Below, in pieces: positions 22,701-33,900 of a stretch of 64,000 nt of DNA. The DNA lies in NCBI RefSeq assembly GCF_000002235.5, contig NW_022145606.1:22098595-22162594 (forward strand), in the 5' to 3' direction. Numbering within the stretch: position 1 is the first letter of the stretch; each line of letters opens with the position of its first letter. The notes beneath the pieces were generated by a model that saw only the letters and a list, made by a program, of their open reading frames with translations, made no database searches and was not told the DNA's origin. The translations under genes were made by a program, and so were the position numbers. Origin of the DNA: Strongylocentrotus purpuratus. Lineage: Eukaryota > Echinodermata > Echinoidea > Camarodonta > Strongylocentrotidae.

Positions 22701-24149
22701 TCTCTCACACACCAATAGATAAATTAAATTACCAAATATATCAATTAGTAGGCGTTTTCCCAGCAAAATTTTTATCATCATGTATTAGTCAAAACATACT
22801 CTTTCACATGATTGGTAATAAGAGCTTCCAACTCAATTTTTTAAATTGGGGCGTTTCCAATACTGGTCTTTACCTTCAAAAGGCAAAGAGAGTCTGTCTG
22901 AAAATGATCACTCAAAGACAAAACGAATGAAAATGGCTGATATTGGTTAAACGTGGATTTTTTTAAATGCAAAACGGTGAAGTTCACTTTGGCATGTGGG
23001 CAGCCTTTTAGAACGAAAACAAATTTACCTAAGATGAACGTGAATCAAGGTACTGTAGTTTGAAAAATGAATGGGAAAGCCTCTTGTTTTTTATAAAATA
23101 ACAGCAAAATCAGTTGTACCCAGATATTTACCCTATGTATTCAGTTTTTCACACCCGACCGACTTGAAAATTTAAAGGAAGCGTATCCCTTTCACAAGCC
23201 CAAAATGAAGTTATACAAAATAAATTATAAGTAAGAAGTAGTTTTCCCCAAAGGATTTGAACTTAAAATTGAATTTTCATAGAATTATATTGTATATAGA
23301 TTGGTTTCCTAGATTTCAAAATTTTCCTGTATTTCAGACTATGGTAATGTATAAATGTTCGTGTTTTGAAAGAAGTTTGGGATTATTTAGTGAACAATTG
23401 GTAGTTTATAGATTACAGTGAACCCTTGGTATTTATTTTGTTTATAATGATAAAATAATGGCGTCAACGACTCAACTGAACCTGACATTGAATCCTGTTG
23501 AGTAAACGGTTTACCATTCATCACCAGAAAACTGCTTTAAGTTTATAATTTCATAGTCTGGTCTTAAATGACTTTGCTATGTTGTATGCAATGGTACTGC
23601 AGTGTATTAATATTCTCTGCAAAAGGAATTTGTAACTATTTAGCTAGCATTCTATCATGATCAAATTTACTAGAGAAAACATCTACATGTAGCTTCTATT
23701 ATATGTATCTCTTTGACATTGCATGTGTTCTTAATAAAACTAGGTCATGCCATTGGATACAAAATTAGTTGGGAGTCGTGACCATATAAGATTGTGAAAT
23801 TATGTTCATGGTAATCACCCTGTGTTAAATGAAAAATGAATTCCTTATTCATAAATTCAACTATATCTGTGAAAATAAAGTTTTGTTTCTTTTGATACTA
23901 CTGTGATTTTAATGTGTATGTAATTGTGTTCTCTGGATTTTTATTGCAATGGCTGTTCATATTTTTATTTTGTTAACCAGGATTTTTCTTGATTTTGTGT
24001 TTGTGAGGCTGAAAATCATCATTAACAGAACAAACGGCAATTTACATCAATTCCTTTTATAGATCTATACATTAAGCTCAAGTAAAAGTCCTCTCCAAAT
24101 ATTTTGTACATATCTATTATAATATACATGTGCTTATGCATCTGCAACC
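22701..24149. other. Intergenic stretch
   Basis: AT-rich, no gene, RNA or clear repeat seen. Confidence 0.4.
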
Positions 24150-25147
24150 TTTTATGTTGGACATCAGAAAAAACCTGGGATCACACACAAGAAATCAAGC
24201 ATTCTTCTTCCTCCTCTGCAAGATTTTATGTCGGATATCTGAAAAACTTCAGGTCAGAGACTAGAAATCAAGCATTCTTCTTTCTGTTTCCTCCTATGCA
24301 AGATTTTATGTCGGATATCTGAAAAACATCAGGTCAGAGACTAGAAATCAAGCATTCTTCTTTCTGTTTTCTCCTCTGCAAGATTTTATGTCGGATATCT
24401 GAAAAACATCAGGTCAGAGACTAGAAATCAAGCATTTTTCTTTCTGTTTTCTCCTCTGCAAGATTTTATGTCGGATATCTGAAAAACATCAGGTCAGAGA
24501 CTAGAAATCAAGCATTCTTTCTGTTTCCTCCTATGCAAGATTTTATGTCGGATATCTGAAAAATATCAGGTCAGAGACTAGAAACCAAGCATTCTTCTTT
24601 CTGTTTTCTCCTCTGCAAGATTTTATGTCGGATATCTGAAAAACATCAGGTCAGAGACTAGAAATCAAGCATTCTTCTTTCTGTTTTCTCCTCTGCAAGA
24701 TTTTATGTCGGATATCTGAAAAACATCAGGTCAGAGACTAGAAATCAAGCATTCTTCTTTCTGTTTCCTCCTATGCAAGATTTTATGTCGGATATCTGAA
24801 AAACATCAGGTCAGAGACTAGAAATCAAGCATTCTTCTTTCTGTTTCCTCCTCTGCAAGATTTTATGTCGGATATCTGAAAAACATCAGGTCAGAGACTA
24901 GAAATCAAGCATTCTTCTTTCTGTTTTCTCCTCTGCAAGATTTTATGTCGGATATCTGAAAAACATCAGGTCAGAGACTAGAAATCAAGCATTCTTCTTT
25001 CTGTTTTCTCCTCTGCAAGATTTTATGTCGGATATCTGAAAAACATCAGGTCAGAGACTAGAAATCAAGCATTCTTCTTTCTGTTTCCTCCTATGCAATA
25101 TTTTATGTCGGATATCTGAAAAACATCAGGTCAGAGACTAGAAATCA
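24150..25147 (+). repeat. 80-bp minisatellite, about 12.5 units
   Basis: The unit contains AGATTTTATGTCGGATATCT, CATCAGGTCAGAGACTAGAA and CAAGCATTCTTCTTTCTGTT. Unit starts fall at 24221, 24301, 24381, 24461, 24538 (a unit 3 bases short), 24618, 24698, 24778, 24858, 24938, 25018 and 25098. Units differ by few bases, mainly a CCTCCTATGC / TCTCCTCTGC variant. There are no spacers, so it is not a CRISPR-like array. Confidence 0.95.
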
Positions 25148-25149
25148 TT

Positions 25150-25990
25150 AATTGCTTTTTAATATTATATGACAAGAGGCTTAAAAGTGAAAATATTTAA
25201 ATGGTAGATATTACAAGTACAAGCTTGAATACATTGTCATGTAATTCAGAAATATACACAATATATAAAATGGAGTAAATTACTTGTAACCTCAAGAAGA
25301 GAATCCATTTTTTTCCGTCACACAAGTGTTAACTTTTGTAAAAAAAAAAATTATTTTAATTTTTAGGCAAAAATCAACCCTTTGTTACACAAGAAACACA
25401 TTACTATAGATTACAGTATGAATATACTTCACAACGCTTTTCCATCCCCTTTTCTTCCAGTCGTGAAAATTTGCATCTTTAATGAGGCTGGCTAACGAAT
25501 TCACTTTGGTGAACGAATATATAAATATAGATTGGAAGGAATCCCGAGGTGTCTTAAAGACTAATATTCAATACTCACAATCCACAATCCCATTGACACC
25601 TGTTGAAGTTCAAATTTAAAACATCATTTTCAGCTCAATTTTGAAAACTTTTCTTTCGAAAATTTCAAACCAAAAAATACCAATAAGGAATGTCGTGCCG
25701 ACGGATGTTGCACAGCAAAAGTGTACACTCTTCTGCAATCAATTCAACCTTTGAAATATCATAAGTAGCCTACACCAAGCTAGAAGTTAATGACGATCAA
25801 AAGCTTATCTGTTTTTGCTTTGAAACCGTAAGCAAAAAGAAATAATTATGACGTGTTAAAGAAAATACAGATATATTCTACTTTCCTGTTCATCTGTAAT
25901 CTAGAAAGTTCTACACAAATATTGTGATTAACCTTTAATTCGGTCTTGAAAACCAAATCATTAAAAATTAATTTTATACACGATTTAAAT
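25150..25990. other. Intergenic stretch
   Basis: No gene or repeat recognised. Confidence 0.4.
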
Positions 25991-26540
25991 ATGAAATATC
26001 TGTATAGAAATCGTAGTTGTAAGAGTAGTATAGTGTTAGTAGTAGTGGTGGTGGTAGTGGAGGCGGTGGTTAGGGTTGTGGTACTGAGTCTGGTTAGCGT
26101 TAAAGTACCTTGTACTGCTATAGTGTTAGAAGAAGGTGGGAATTGTATTGTAGCAAAATGATGAGCGAAGAATGATATAGAACTATGAAAGAAAAATAAA
26201 GAATGAAAGAACGACATAAAAAAAAGAATAAAAAGCAAAGAAATAGAGAAATGGTGAAGAGATGGTACAATTAAAATATTAGAAGGAGTATTTACATTTT
26301 GATACGATATCAAAATAAAATAGACTTAGCAGTGTGGTAATGGTGTAGACGGTGCCGCTAGTCGAAAACGATTGGGACATGTTGAGGTTGGGGTTATGAA
26401 GGATAACGTATTATATAATTAGTTTCAATTGCAAGAACCAATTAAGATGGACCTATATAGAGAGAAATTAAAGAAAATGAGAAAGAGGGACGTATATGAG
26501 AAGGCAAGAGAGGGAATAATGATAGTAGTAGTAGTAGTAA

Positions 26541-26581
<41 letters not shown>

Positions 26582-28170
26582 TAGTAGTAGTAATACTCAG
26601 TAGGCCCTGTTAGTAGTAGTAGTAGTTGTAGTATTATTACTGTAGTAGTAGTGGAAATGGTGGTTATAGTTAGGTTGTGGTAGTCTGTTTATCGTGGAAG
26701 CACCTGTACTATAGGTTAGAAAAATGTGAAAAAGTGTTGTAGCAAAATTTTGTTCAGTTGTAAGAGAAAATGACGAGCGAAGAATATTACAGAACAATGG
26801 AAGGAAAATAAAGAATGAACAAAAAATGAAAAGGAAAGAAAGAGAAATAGTGAACAATGAGTACTTATAATATATAAACGAATATTTTATGATTTAATTT
26901 GATTTGAAAATGAAATCAACTTAGCAGTGGTAATGATAATGGTGTTGACATGTTGAGGTTGGGCTGTGAAGGGGGTAACGTACGTATTTCAATTAGTTTC
27001 AATTGCAAGAACTAAGGATGATCTAGAGAGAAATTAGAAAAAATGAGGAAGAGGGACGTGAGTAAATAGTAGCAGTAGTAGTAATAGTAGCAGTAGCAGT
27101 AGTTGCAGTAGTAGCAGATGATGAATGAAGACTGATATAGAACAAGGAAAGGCAAATAAAGAATAAAAGAAAAAAGAATGAACAATAAAGAAAGAGAGAA
27201 ATGGTGAAAAATGAGTACTTATAATATATAAACGAATATTTTATGATTTAATTTGATTTGAAAATGAAATCAACTTAGCAGTGGTAATGATAATGGTGTT
27301 GACATGTTGAGGTTGGGCTGTGAAGGGGGTAACGTACGTATTTCAATTAGTTTCAATTGCAAGAACTAAGGATGATCTAGAGAGAAATTAGAAAAAATGA
27401 GGAAGAGGGACGTGAGTAAATAGTAGCAGTAGTAGTAATAGTAGCAGTAGCAGTAGTTGCAGTAGTAGCAGATGATGAATGAAGACTGATATAGAACAAG
27501 GAAAGGCAAATAAAGAATAAAAGAAAAAAGAATGAACAATAAAGAAAGAGAGAAATGGTGAAAAATGAGTACTTATAATATATAAACGAATATTTTATGA
27601 TTTAATTTGATTTGAAAATAAAATCAACTTAGCAGTGGTAAGGATAATGGTGATGACATGTTGAGGTTGGGCTATGAGGGGGTAACGTACGTATTCTAAT
27701 TAGTTTCAGTTGCAAGAACTAAGGATGATCTAGAGAGAAATTAGAGAAAATGAGGAAGAGGGACGTAAGTAAATAGTAGCAGTAGTAGTAATAGTAGTAT
27801 TAGTAGTTGTAGTAGTAGTAGATGATGAGTGAAGACTGATATAGAACAAGGAAAGGCAAATAAAGAATAACAGAAAAAAGAATGAACAAGAAAGAGAGAG
27901 AGAGAAATGGTGAAGAGATGCTACAATATTAGAATATTACAAGGAATATTTATATTTTGATATGATTTCAAAATAAAATCAAATTAGCTGTGCATGGCAA
28001 TGATAATGGTGCCGCTAGTCGACATAGAGCTGGGCATGTTGAGTTTGGGGCTATGAAGGAGAACGTAAGTATTATAATTAGTTTCAGTTGCAAGAACAAT
28101 AAGGATGATCTAGAGAGAAATTACAGAAAATGAGAAAGATGATGGATGTAAGTAAAAAATAATAGTAGTA
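25991..28170 (+). repeat. Compound tandem repeat of ~354 bp with (AGT)n cores
   Basis: Near-identical units begin with GAGTACTTATAATATATAAA at 26859, 27213 and 27567 (period 354). Each carries AGCAGTAGTAGTAATAGTAG-type cores and GATATAGAACAAGGAAAGGC. More diverged units extend upstream to about 26000 and downstream to about 28170. The long AGT run at 26523-26592 belongs to one of these. No gene seen; serine- or valine-rich open frames here are by-products. Confidence 0.85.
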
Positions 28171-28366
28171 GCAGTAGTAGTAGTAGTAGTAGTAGTAGCA
28201 GTAGGAGTAATAGTAGTGGAATAGCCAGCAGGCACGTAGCCGTGGGGGGGGGGGCACGGGGGGCACGTGCCCCTCAAAAATTTCCATGATCGGTTGAACT
28301 TTTTTAGACCCCTCTCCAGGACGTCGATCAATTACATGTATTTGCCCCCCCCCCCCAAAAAAAAAA

Positions 28367-28369
28367 AAA

Positions 28370-28416
<47 letters not shown>
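28367..28416 (+). repeat. (AAT)n microsatellite
   Basis: About 16 AAT units, preceded by C11 and A14 (28346-28370). The upstream 28220-28345 has a GCACGTAGCCGTGGGGGG start seen in other dispersed repeats of this kind. Confidence 0.9.
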
Positions 28417-28420
<4 letters not shown>

Positions 28421-28910
28421 TAAATAAATAAATAAAATAAAAAATAAAACATCAAACTCTGGCTGCGGCGCTGGTAGCCAGTATAGTCAGTACAGGTGGT
28501 GGTGTTGATGGTGACTTTGCTGGTGGTGATAACATTGTGCATTAATTGTGGTAGTATGATTTGAGTTCGGGTTCATAATTGTTACAGTAAGGGTTTATGG
28601 TTACGATTGATTAAGGAACAAAGAAAACGAAACCAAGAAAGAAAGAAAGTAAGAGATATGTTAGGAAAATATCTCTATGATGGGGATGGTTACAAAATGG
28701 TTACTCTAAAATACCAGAATACGGTTTTATTTAACTTAAGCTGGAATAGAAACACAGTGGATACAGATAAAGTAGAAATAAACAGCGCCCTCTAAAGCTT
28801 TTTTCCATTCAGCATAATCCGACTGTGCAAAGGTGCGATAGATCGCGAACGTACGTAACATACACGAGATACTTTCAACCAATCGCTGGAAGAGCAGGGT
28901 TCACAATTTG

Positions 28911-28942
28911 ACGTGTGTGCGCGTGCGTGTGTGCGTACGTGT
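28911..28942 (+). repeat. Alternating purine-pyrimidine tract (TG/CG)
   Basis: Thirty-two bases built from ACGTGTGTGCGCGTGCGTGT and GTGCGTACGTGT. The strict alternation is of the kind that can adopt Z-DNA. It is followed by a GC-rich patch (28960-29010). Confidence 0.7.
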
Positions 28943-30680
28943 TTAAATGTGTTTGAAGGGCCGGGGTGCATGCCGGTACCGGGTGGGGGTCGGGGGAGGG
29001 GGGATGCCTTAATTTGAGTTGTTACTTTTAGGTCGAGTGCTGCCGAGTACTTAAAACAGTGAAGATTAATGAAACAACCTAGAGTACAATAGTTACTAGT
29101 AATAATATAGCTAAACTAGCTGAGTGGATGGAAATAATAAGAGCAAGATCGCAGTATTGAACACCCGGCGTTATAATTGTCAGGAAATTCCATGGAGCAA
29201 TTCCTGCTTTCAGAAATTCATTTATTCGATCATGTACCATCCGTAATAGGTCCTAATTAACCATTTGATTATTATTATTATTACAATGGCTAGATTAAAT
29301 GATTATTTTATACCATAGGCCTATGGATAGGGCCTATATATAGACAAAATGAAATGTATTACTAGTATACAAACTTGGAATTAGACCGAGCTAAAAATTA
29401 TACTAAATGAGCAATAATTAAGGACCGATTGGAGGTTATACCAAATGGAAATTAGACTGATCAAGTGAGCATTCAATTCAATTCAATTCATTTATTTTTC
29501 CTCAATTGTCCATATTTACAATCATTATGATGGTAAATTTTAATATATTCACATATATACACATATAGATCAACTTGCACAATAAACAATAAACATGAAA
29601 CTGAAAAGGAAGGAGGCCGACTAAAAAAAGCAGAGCTTGCAGGGTGTAGGCCCCCCTGTAAAAGTAATTATTATGAATTATTATTTTATGAAAAAAACAC
29701 ACACAACAATAACAATAACTGATTCAGTAATACAAAAATCTATTTAAAACGCAAAACAATGATAAATACATAGAGTCTACAGGTACAGGCAGGCGCGTAC
29801 GCAGGGGGGGGGGGGGGGGGGGGGGTTGGGGTTACCCCCCCCCCTCGAGTTTTTTTTTTTTATGTGTATGCTTTATGTATGTTTTTTGGGAACCCCCCCC
29901 CCCCTTGAAAAAAATCCTATTGTGTTTGTATTTTAAAATACGGTAAAGCGCCTTGAGCATGCATCATGTAAAGGCGCTAAATAAATACCAATATGTCTGT
30001 ATGTATGTATCCTGCGTACGCCACTGGGTACAGGTACATGTATATATATACATTTTAAAAAAAAACAACATTCAAAGTTACACAATCATCAAAGTTGCAT
30101 AAAGTCACACTACAATTACAAATTGTATTTAATTGAATGGGGCAATAACCTAGTCACTATTCAGAAGAAAGCCTTGAAGTCTCTTTTTGAAAATTTGTAT
30201 CGATTTACACTGTCTAATATCACTTTAAAGAGAATTCCACAGTTTTGGACCTGTAAAAACAAATGACTTTTGTGCAAAAGATGTACTATTTAATGGTAGA
30301 TGAAATGAGAGCTCTCCTGACGAGTGAAGTATATGAATCGAATCATTTCTTAGATTTACTTAGTCTTAGGAACATATCATTAAAAGGCAAAGGTAATTGT
30401 ATAGTATTGAGCTTGCACATCAACTACTACTACTACTAGTAGACTAGAACTCTAACTTAGATCTAGATTTAATCGAGTTTGGACCAAATGGAAATTTTAC
30501 CAAATTATTGTTATTGTTAGCCTAAATGATCATTAAACCAAAGGATAATTATAAGAAGACGAATTGATTATTAGACTAGGCCTATGGTCGAGACGAATAG
30601 TGAATATTTGACCATCTCCAATTAAAGGGATCGAGGCTGATGAACGCATGGCCGGCAAGCATGTGCTGGCCTGTAGGCGC
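28943..30680. other. Intergenic stretch upstream of the array gene
   Basis: No gene seen. It contains a repeat with G22 (29804-29825) opposed by C10 (29835-29844), bounded by GGCGCGTACGCAGG and, inverted, CCTGCGTACGCC (about 29790-30020). Within it, AAAGCGCCTTGAGCATGCAT and AAGGCGCTAAATAAATACCA resemble the 3' part of dispersed short repeats. Confidence 0.45.
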
Positions 30681-30863
30681 TAAATAATATTATATATCCG
30701 TGTGTATTCGCTCGCGCTCGCTCCTTTCTTTCCCAGCTAGTTTAGCCCGGGCTTTTCATTATTCAGTCGAAAAGAGCTACCTAGTAGTACCTAAGCTCGA
30801 GTGGTAGCTACTAGCTAGCTATAGGCCTAAGTGATCCAGTAGTAGTGCAGTACCTCAGCAGTG
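30681..30863 (+). promoter_or_regulatory. Candidate promoter and 5' UTR of the array gene
   Basis: A TATA-like AATATTATATATCC near 30685 is followed by a CG-rich patch (TCGCTCGCGCTCGCTCC), pyrimidine-rich sequence and an ~100-base leader ending two in-frame stops and GTG before ATG. The site is inferred from position and composition only. Confidence 0.35.
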
Positions 30864-30947
30864 ATGGAGGAGATGGAATTGGAAGGAACATCTCCTGAAG
30901 GAATGTCATCTTCTGATGAAGGCTGTCAACCTGTGCGCAGGAAAAGG
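30864..30947 (+). CDS. Array gene exon 1, start codon
   Basis: ATG with G at -3 and +4, and TAG TAG in frame upstream, supports this start. It encodes MEEMELEGTSPEGMSSSDEG then CQPVRRKR, acidic then basic. The donor is gtatgt, phase 0. Confidence 0.65.
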
Positions 30948-33900
30948 GTATGTAACCGTTACTACTTAGACAATCGACGTCTAGATCTAGGCCAACTGTT
31001 AGTAAAGTTAGAAAGTATCGTTAAACTTCATGCAAGGAAACTCAAACTAACTCTCCTTTCACTGTAATTGGCTATTGGGGCTAGATGTACATTAAGTTGA
31101 TTGTTCTTCATCCTTGTTAAGTTAAGGTTAACCTGGCTGTACGGTAGGCATCTACATGTACTGTACATGTACATCGGTACATGTACATGTAGATCTAACT
31201 AAAGTTAGGCCTAGATCTATTTGTTTAGCCATGAGTTAGATTTACTTCCACTTCACTTGAATCTTGATTAGACATAGATCTAAGTTAGGTCTGATCACGA
31301 TCAGAATATGTAGACATGAATAGTGCATTAGAGGCCCAGGTCGACCTGGCGTGATTAATTATGATCAAAATCATTTTAGGGGATTGGAAAAAAATGCTCA
31401 TCAGCCCTTCAATTCTCACAATTAACAATATTAACATGCAGGCCCCGCATTAAATTTTTCAAAGTGGGGGGGGGGGGGGGGGGGGGGGGTGGCTCCCATC
31501 CCGAGGGGTCACTCCCAACATGGCCACGCACCCGCGTTGATCCAGAAAAAAATGTTGAAAGGGTGTTTGACTTTGAGCAATACAGTGCAGTGGTGTGACG
31601 TTTTCCTTAAAAAAGTGTTTTTCCAGCACTGATCACACAAAAAGCAAAAGAAGGGTAGAATCTATACCTTTCAGGTTCACATGTTTCAACGTTAATTTTC
31701 TTTAAGAATTAAATCTAGGGTCATTTCAGAAAAGGTGCAATAGTGCAGCGATACGCCATAGGGTCCACGCAATTCAGAGGTTGATGGACATGGGTGTGTA
31801 GCATATATGAGAGTAATCCCGGCTCGGGGGGCTAAATTATTTATGATCGGGTAGAGCATATGTGAGCGAAGCGAGTGGAGCGTAAGTTGGCATGGGGTCT
31901 AGGGGCCGATCCCCCCTGAAGCTCGGGGGTTTTAGGCATTTCATTTACAGTCAGATGAGCATCCCGACACCTTATTTGTGACACTGGCAAAAAGAAAACT
32001 ATTTCAAAAAAGTGAGGAGGGAGTGGCTCTAGCCCTCCGCAAATCCACGAGCCTCGACATGTACATGTAGGCTTATTTGCATATTCTTTGCAAGACTGTA
32101 AATTTTGGAATTCGTCATTTTCCAATAAACGACTAAAAAGTGATATCATTTAAATCCCGTAAAATCATGTTATTTCAGCAACATTTGTAAATCATGCGCT
32201 GGTATCAGTACACTAGTCGTTAGAATGCTTGATAATGTAGATTCAATATAATGCTTAACCAAATTTAATGATTTTTCTGTCTCATTTATCTCAGAAAACA
32301 GATACTTTATTGAACTGAAGAAAAAATTGACATGCCTTTAATAATTAAGGAAATCAGAACAAAACAAATTAGAAATTGGACTTGGGTTGATCTTTTCTAG
32401 GCGTCATTCACATTTTAGTGTTTGTATTTAAGCTTGTTTATTTTTTCAGTCTACTTAATCAGAAAATAATTTTGAAAATTGACATTGGTGGAGTTGCAAA
32501 TTCAAACCCATAGAAGAAAAAAACAATTGGGACTTGCTTCCATACAGTTTCTGAGTTTTTCCTTTGATTTTTGTTTTCATCCTCCTATTTTATGAGCACT
32601 ATCTTTTACTTCTTTGTCTTCTGGTTAACACTAACCCATGTGGGCATGCATTTTATTTGAAACCGTTTTGAGGCAACAAATAAGGCTTTTTTTTTCTCCA
32701 AGGATTGATTCACTATTACCGGGTACTACAATTAAATATTTTTGTTTTTAATCTCATACTTAGTGTACATGTAGCTGTAAAATTGGGAACAGTTTTTTAT
32801 AATGACTGTGCTTATAGTTTGGAAATTTATTAGAACCTAATAAAAGTGGAAATTCAATGTTCTTTAAATATTGATGAGCTTGCCTCATATGGATATTGAC
32901 ATGTTTAATGTTTTTAAGTATATCAGTTGCCCATTTGGATTTGACAAGTTCCTGTGTTGCATCCTGCTTGACCAAACTTCACGAAGTTCATATCAGAACA
33001 CTGAGAATTTTTGTTTTCTTTTGTAGTGTAGATCTACATCTATACTTCAAAATGCATTAAGTTAAGTTATTGATTCTTTTTTAAATAGGTATCTTCATTG
33101 AAGAAAAGAATCAAGCAAAGAGAATGGAGGAGAAGAAAACGAAATAAGGTAAAAAAAAAAATTGTTTACATAGGCTATCATGTAAACATAATAGGCCTAC
33201 TTGCACATTTAATTCATTTTTACAATAATTTTCCTGGTATCGCATCGCAATTTGCTTTGCATTTTTGCATGACTGCTATACAAAATATCTTTTGTGTAAC
33301 AGTTTTCTTCCATAGAAATGTACAGAATTTCATTTGAAATATTTATCCATCAGCTGAAATTGCTAATCAAAAAATTTGAGGAAAATTATTCCCTGATGTT
33401 GTTTGCATGGACAACATAGGTCCAATAAAACATATCAAGTATGAAGGTAAAAGATAGAAACCAGAATTGTATAAACAGTTACATGTAGGTGAACTCCAAT
33501 TTGGTTTGATCCGGTGGTAACATAGAATTAGAGATCTTTTGCATAGAACATCAAGTTAACAAAGTTAACATTGCATTCAAGTTTTGCAATGATGTGTACA
33601 AAGTGGGAGACTAATGGAAGGTTTAAACTGATCCATTAATGAATGTCTTTTACATTTCTTGGTGAATACTGTACTAGATCAGTTTAATTTTTAACTAATT
33701 AGACTACTATTACTAAGATATTGAAATTGTATTCATATTTTTAAACAAAGGCTGTTCTTGAAGGCTTGCTCGACATAGCAGCAAATAATGCAATAATAAT
33801 TATAATAATGTCAACTTGTAAAGCGCACGTATCCATTCTAAAAGACTGCTCAAGGCGCTCTTGTACAACATCAAAATAATTATACAATATTAAAACTACT

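Noticed and set aside
24150-25147. CRISPR-like array
   Set aside because: Units are contiguous with no spacers, and the DNA is eukaryotic.
25846-26313. Minus-strand Thr/Ser-rich frame
   Set aside because: Product of the compound (AGT)n repeats; no start or domain support.
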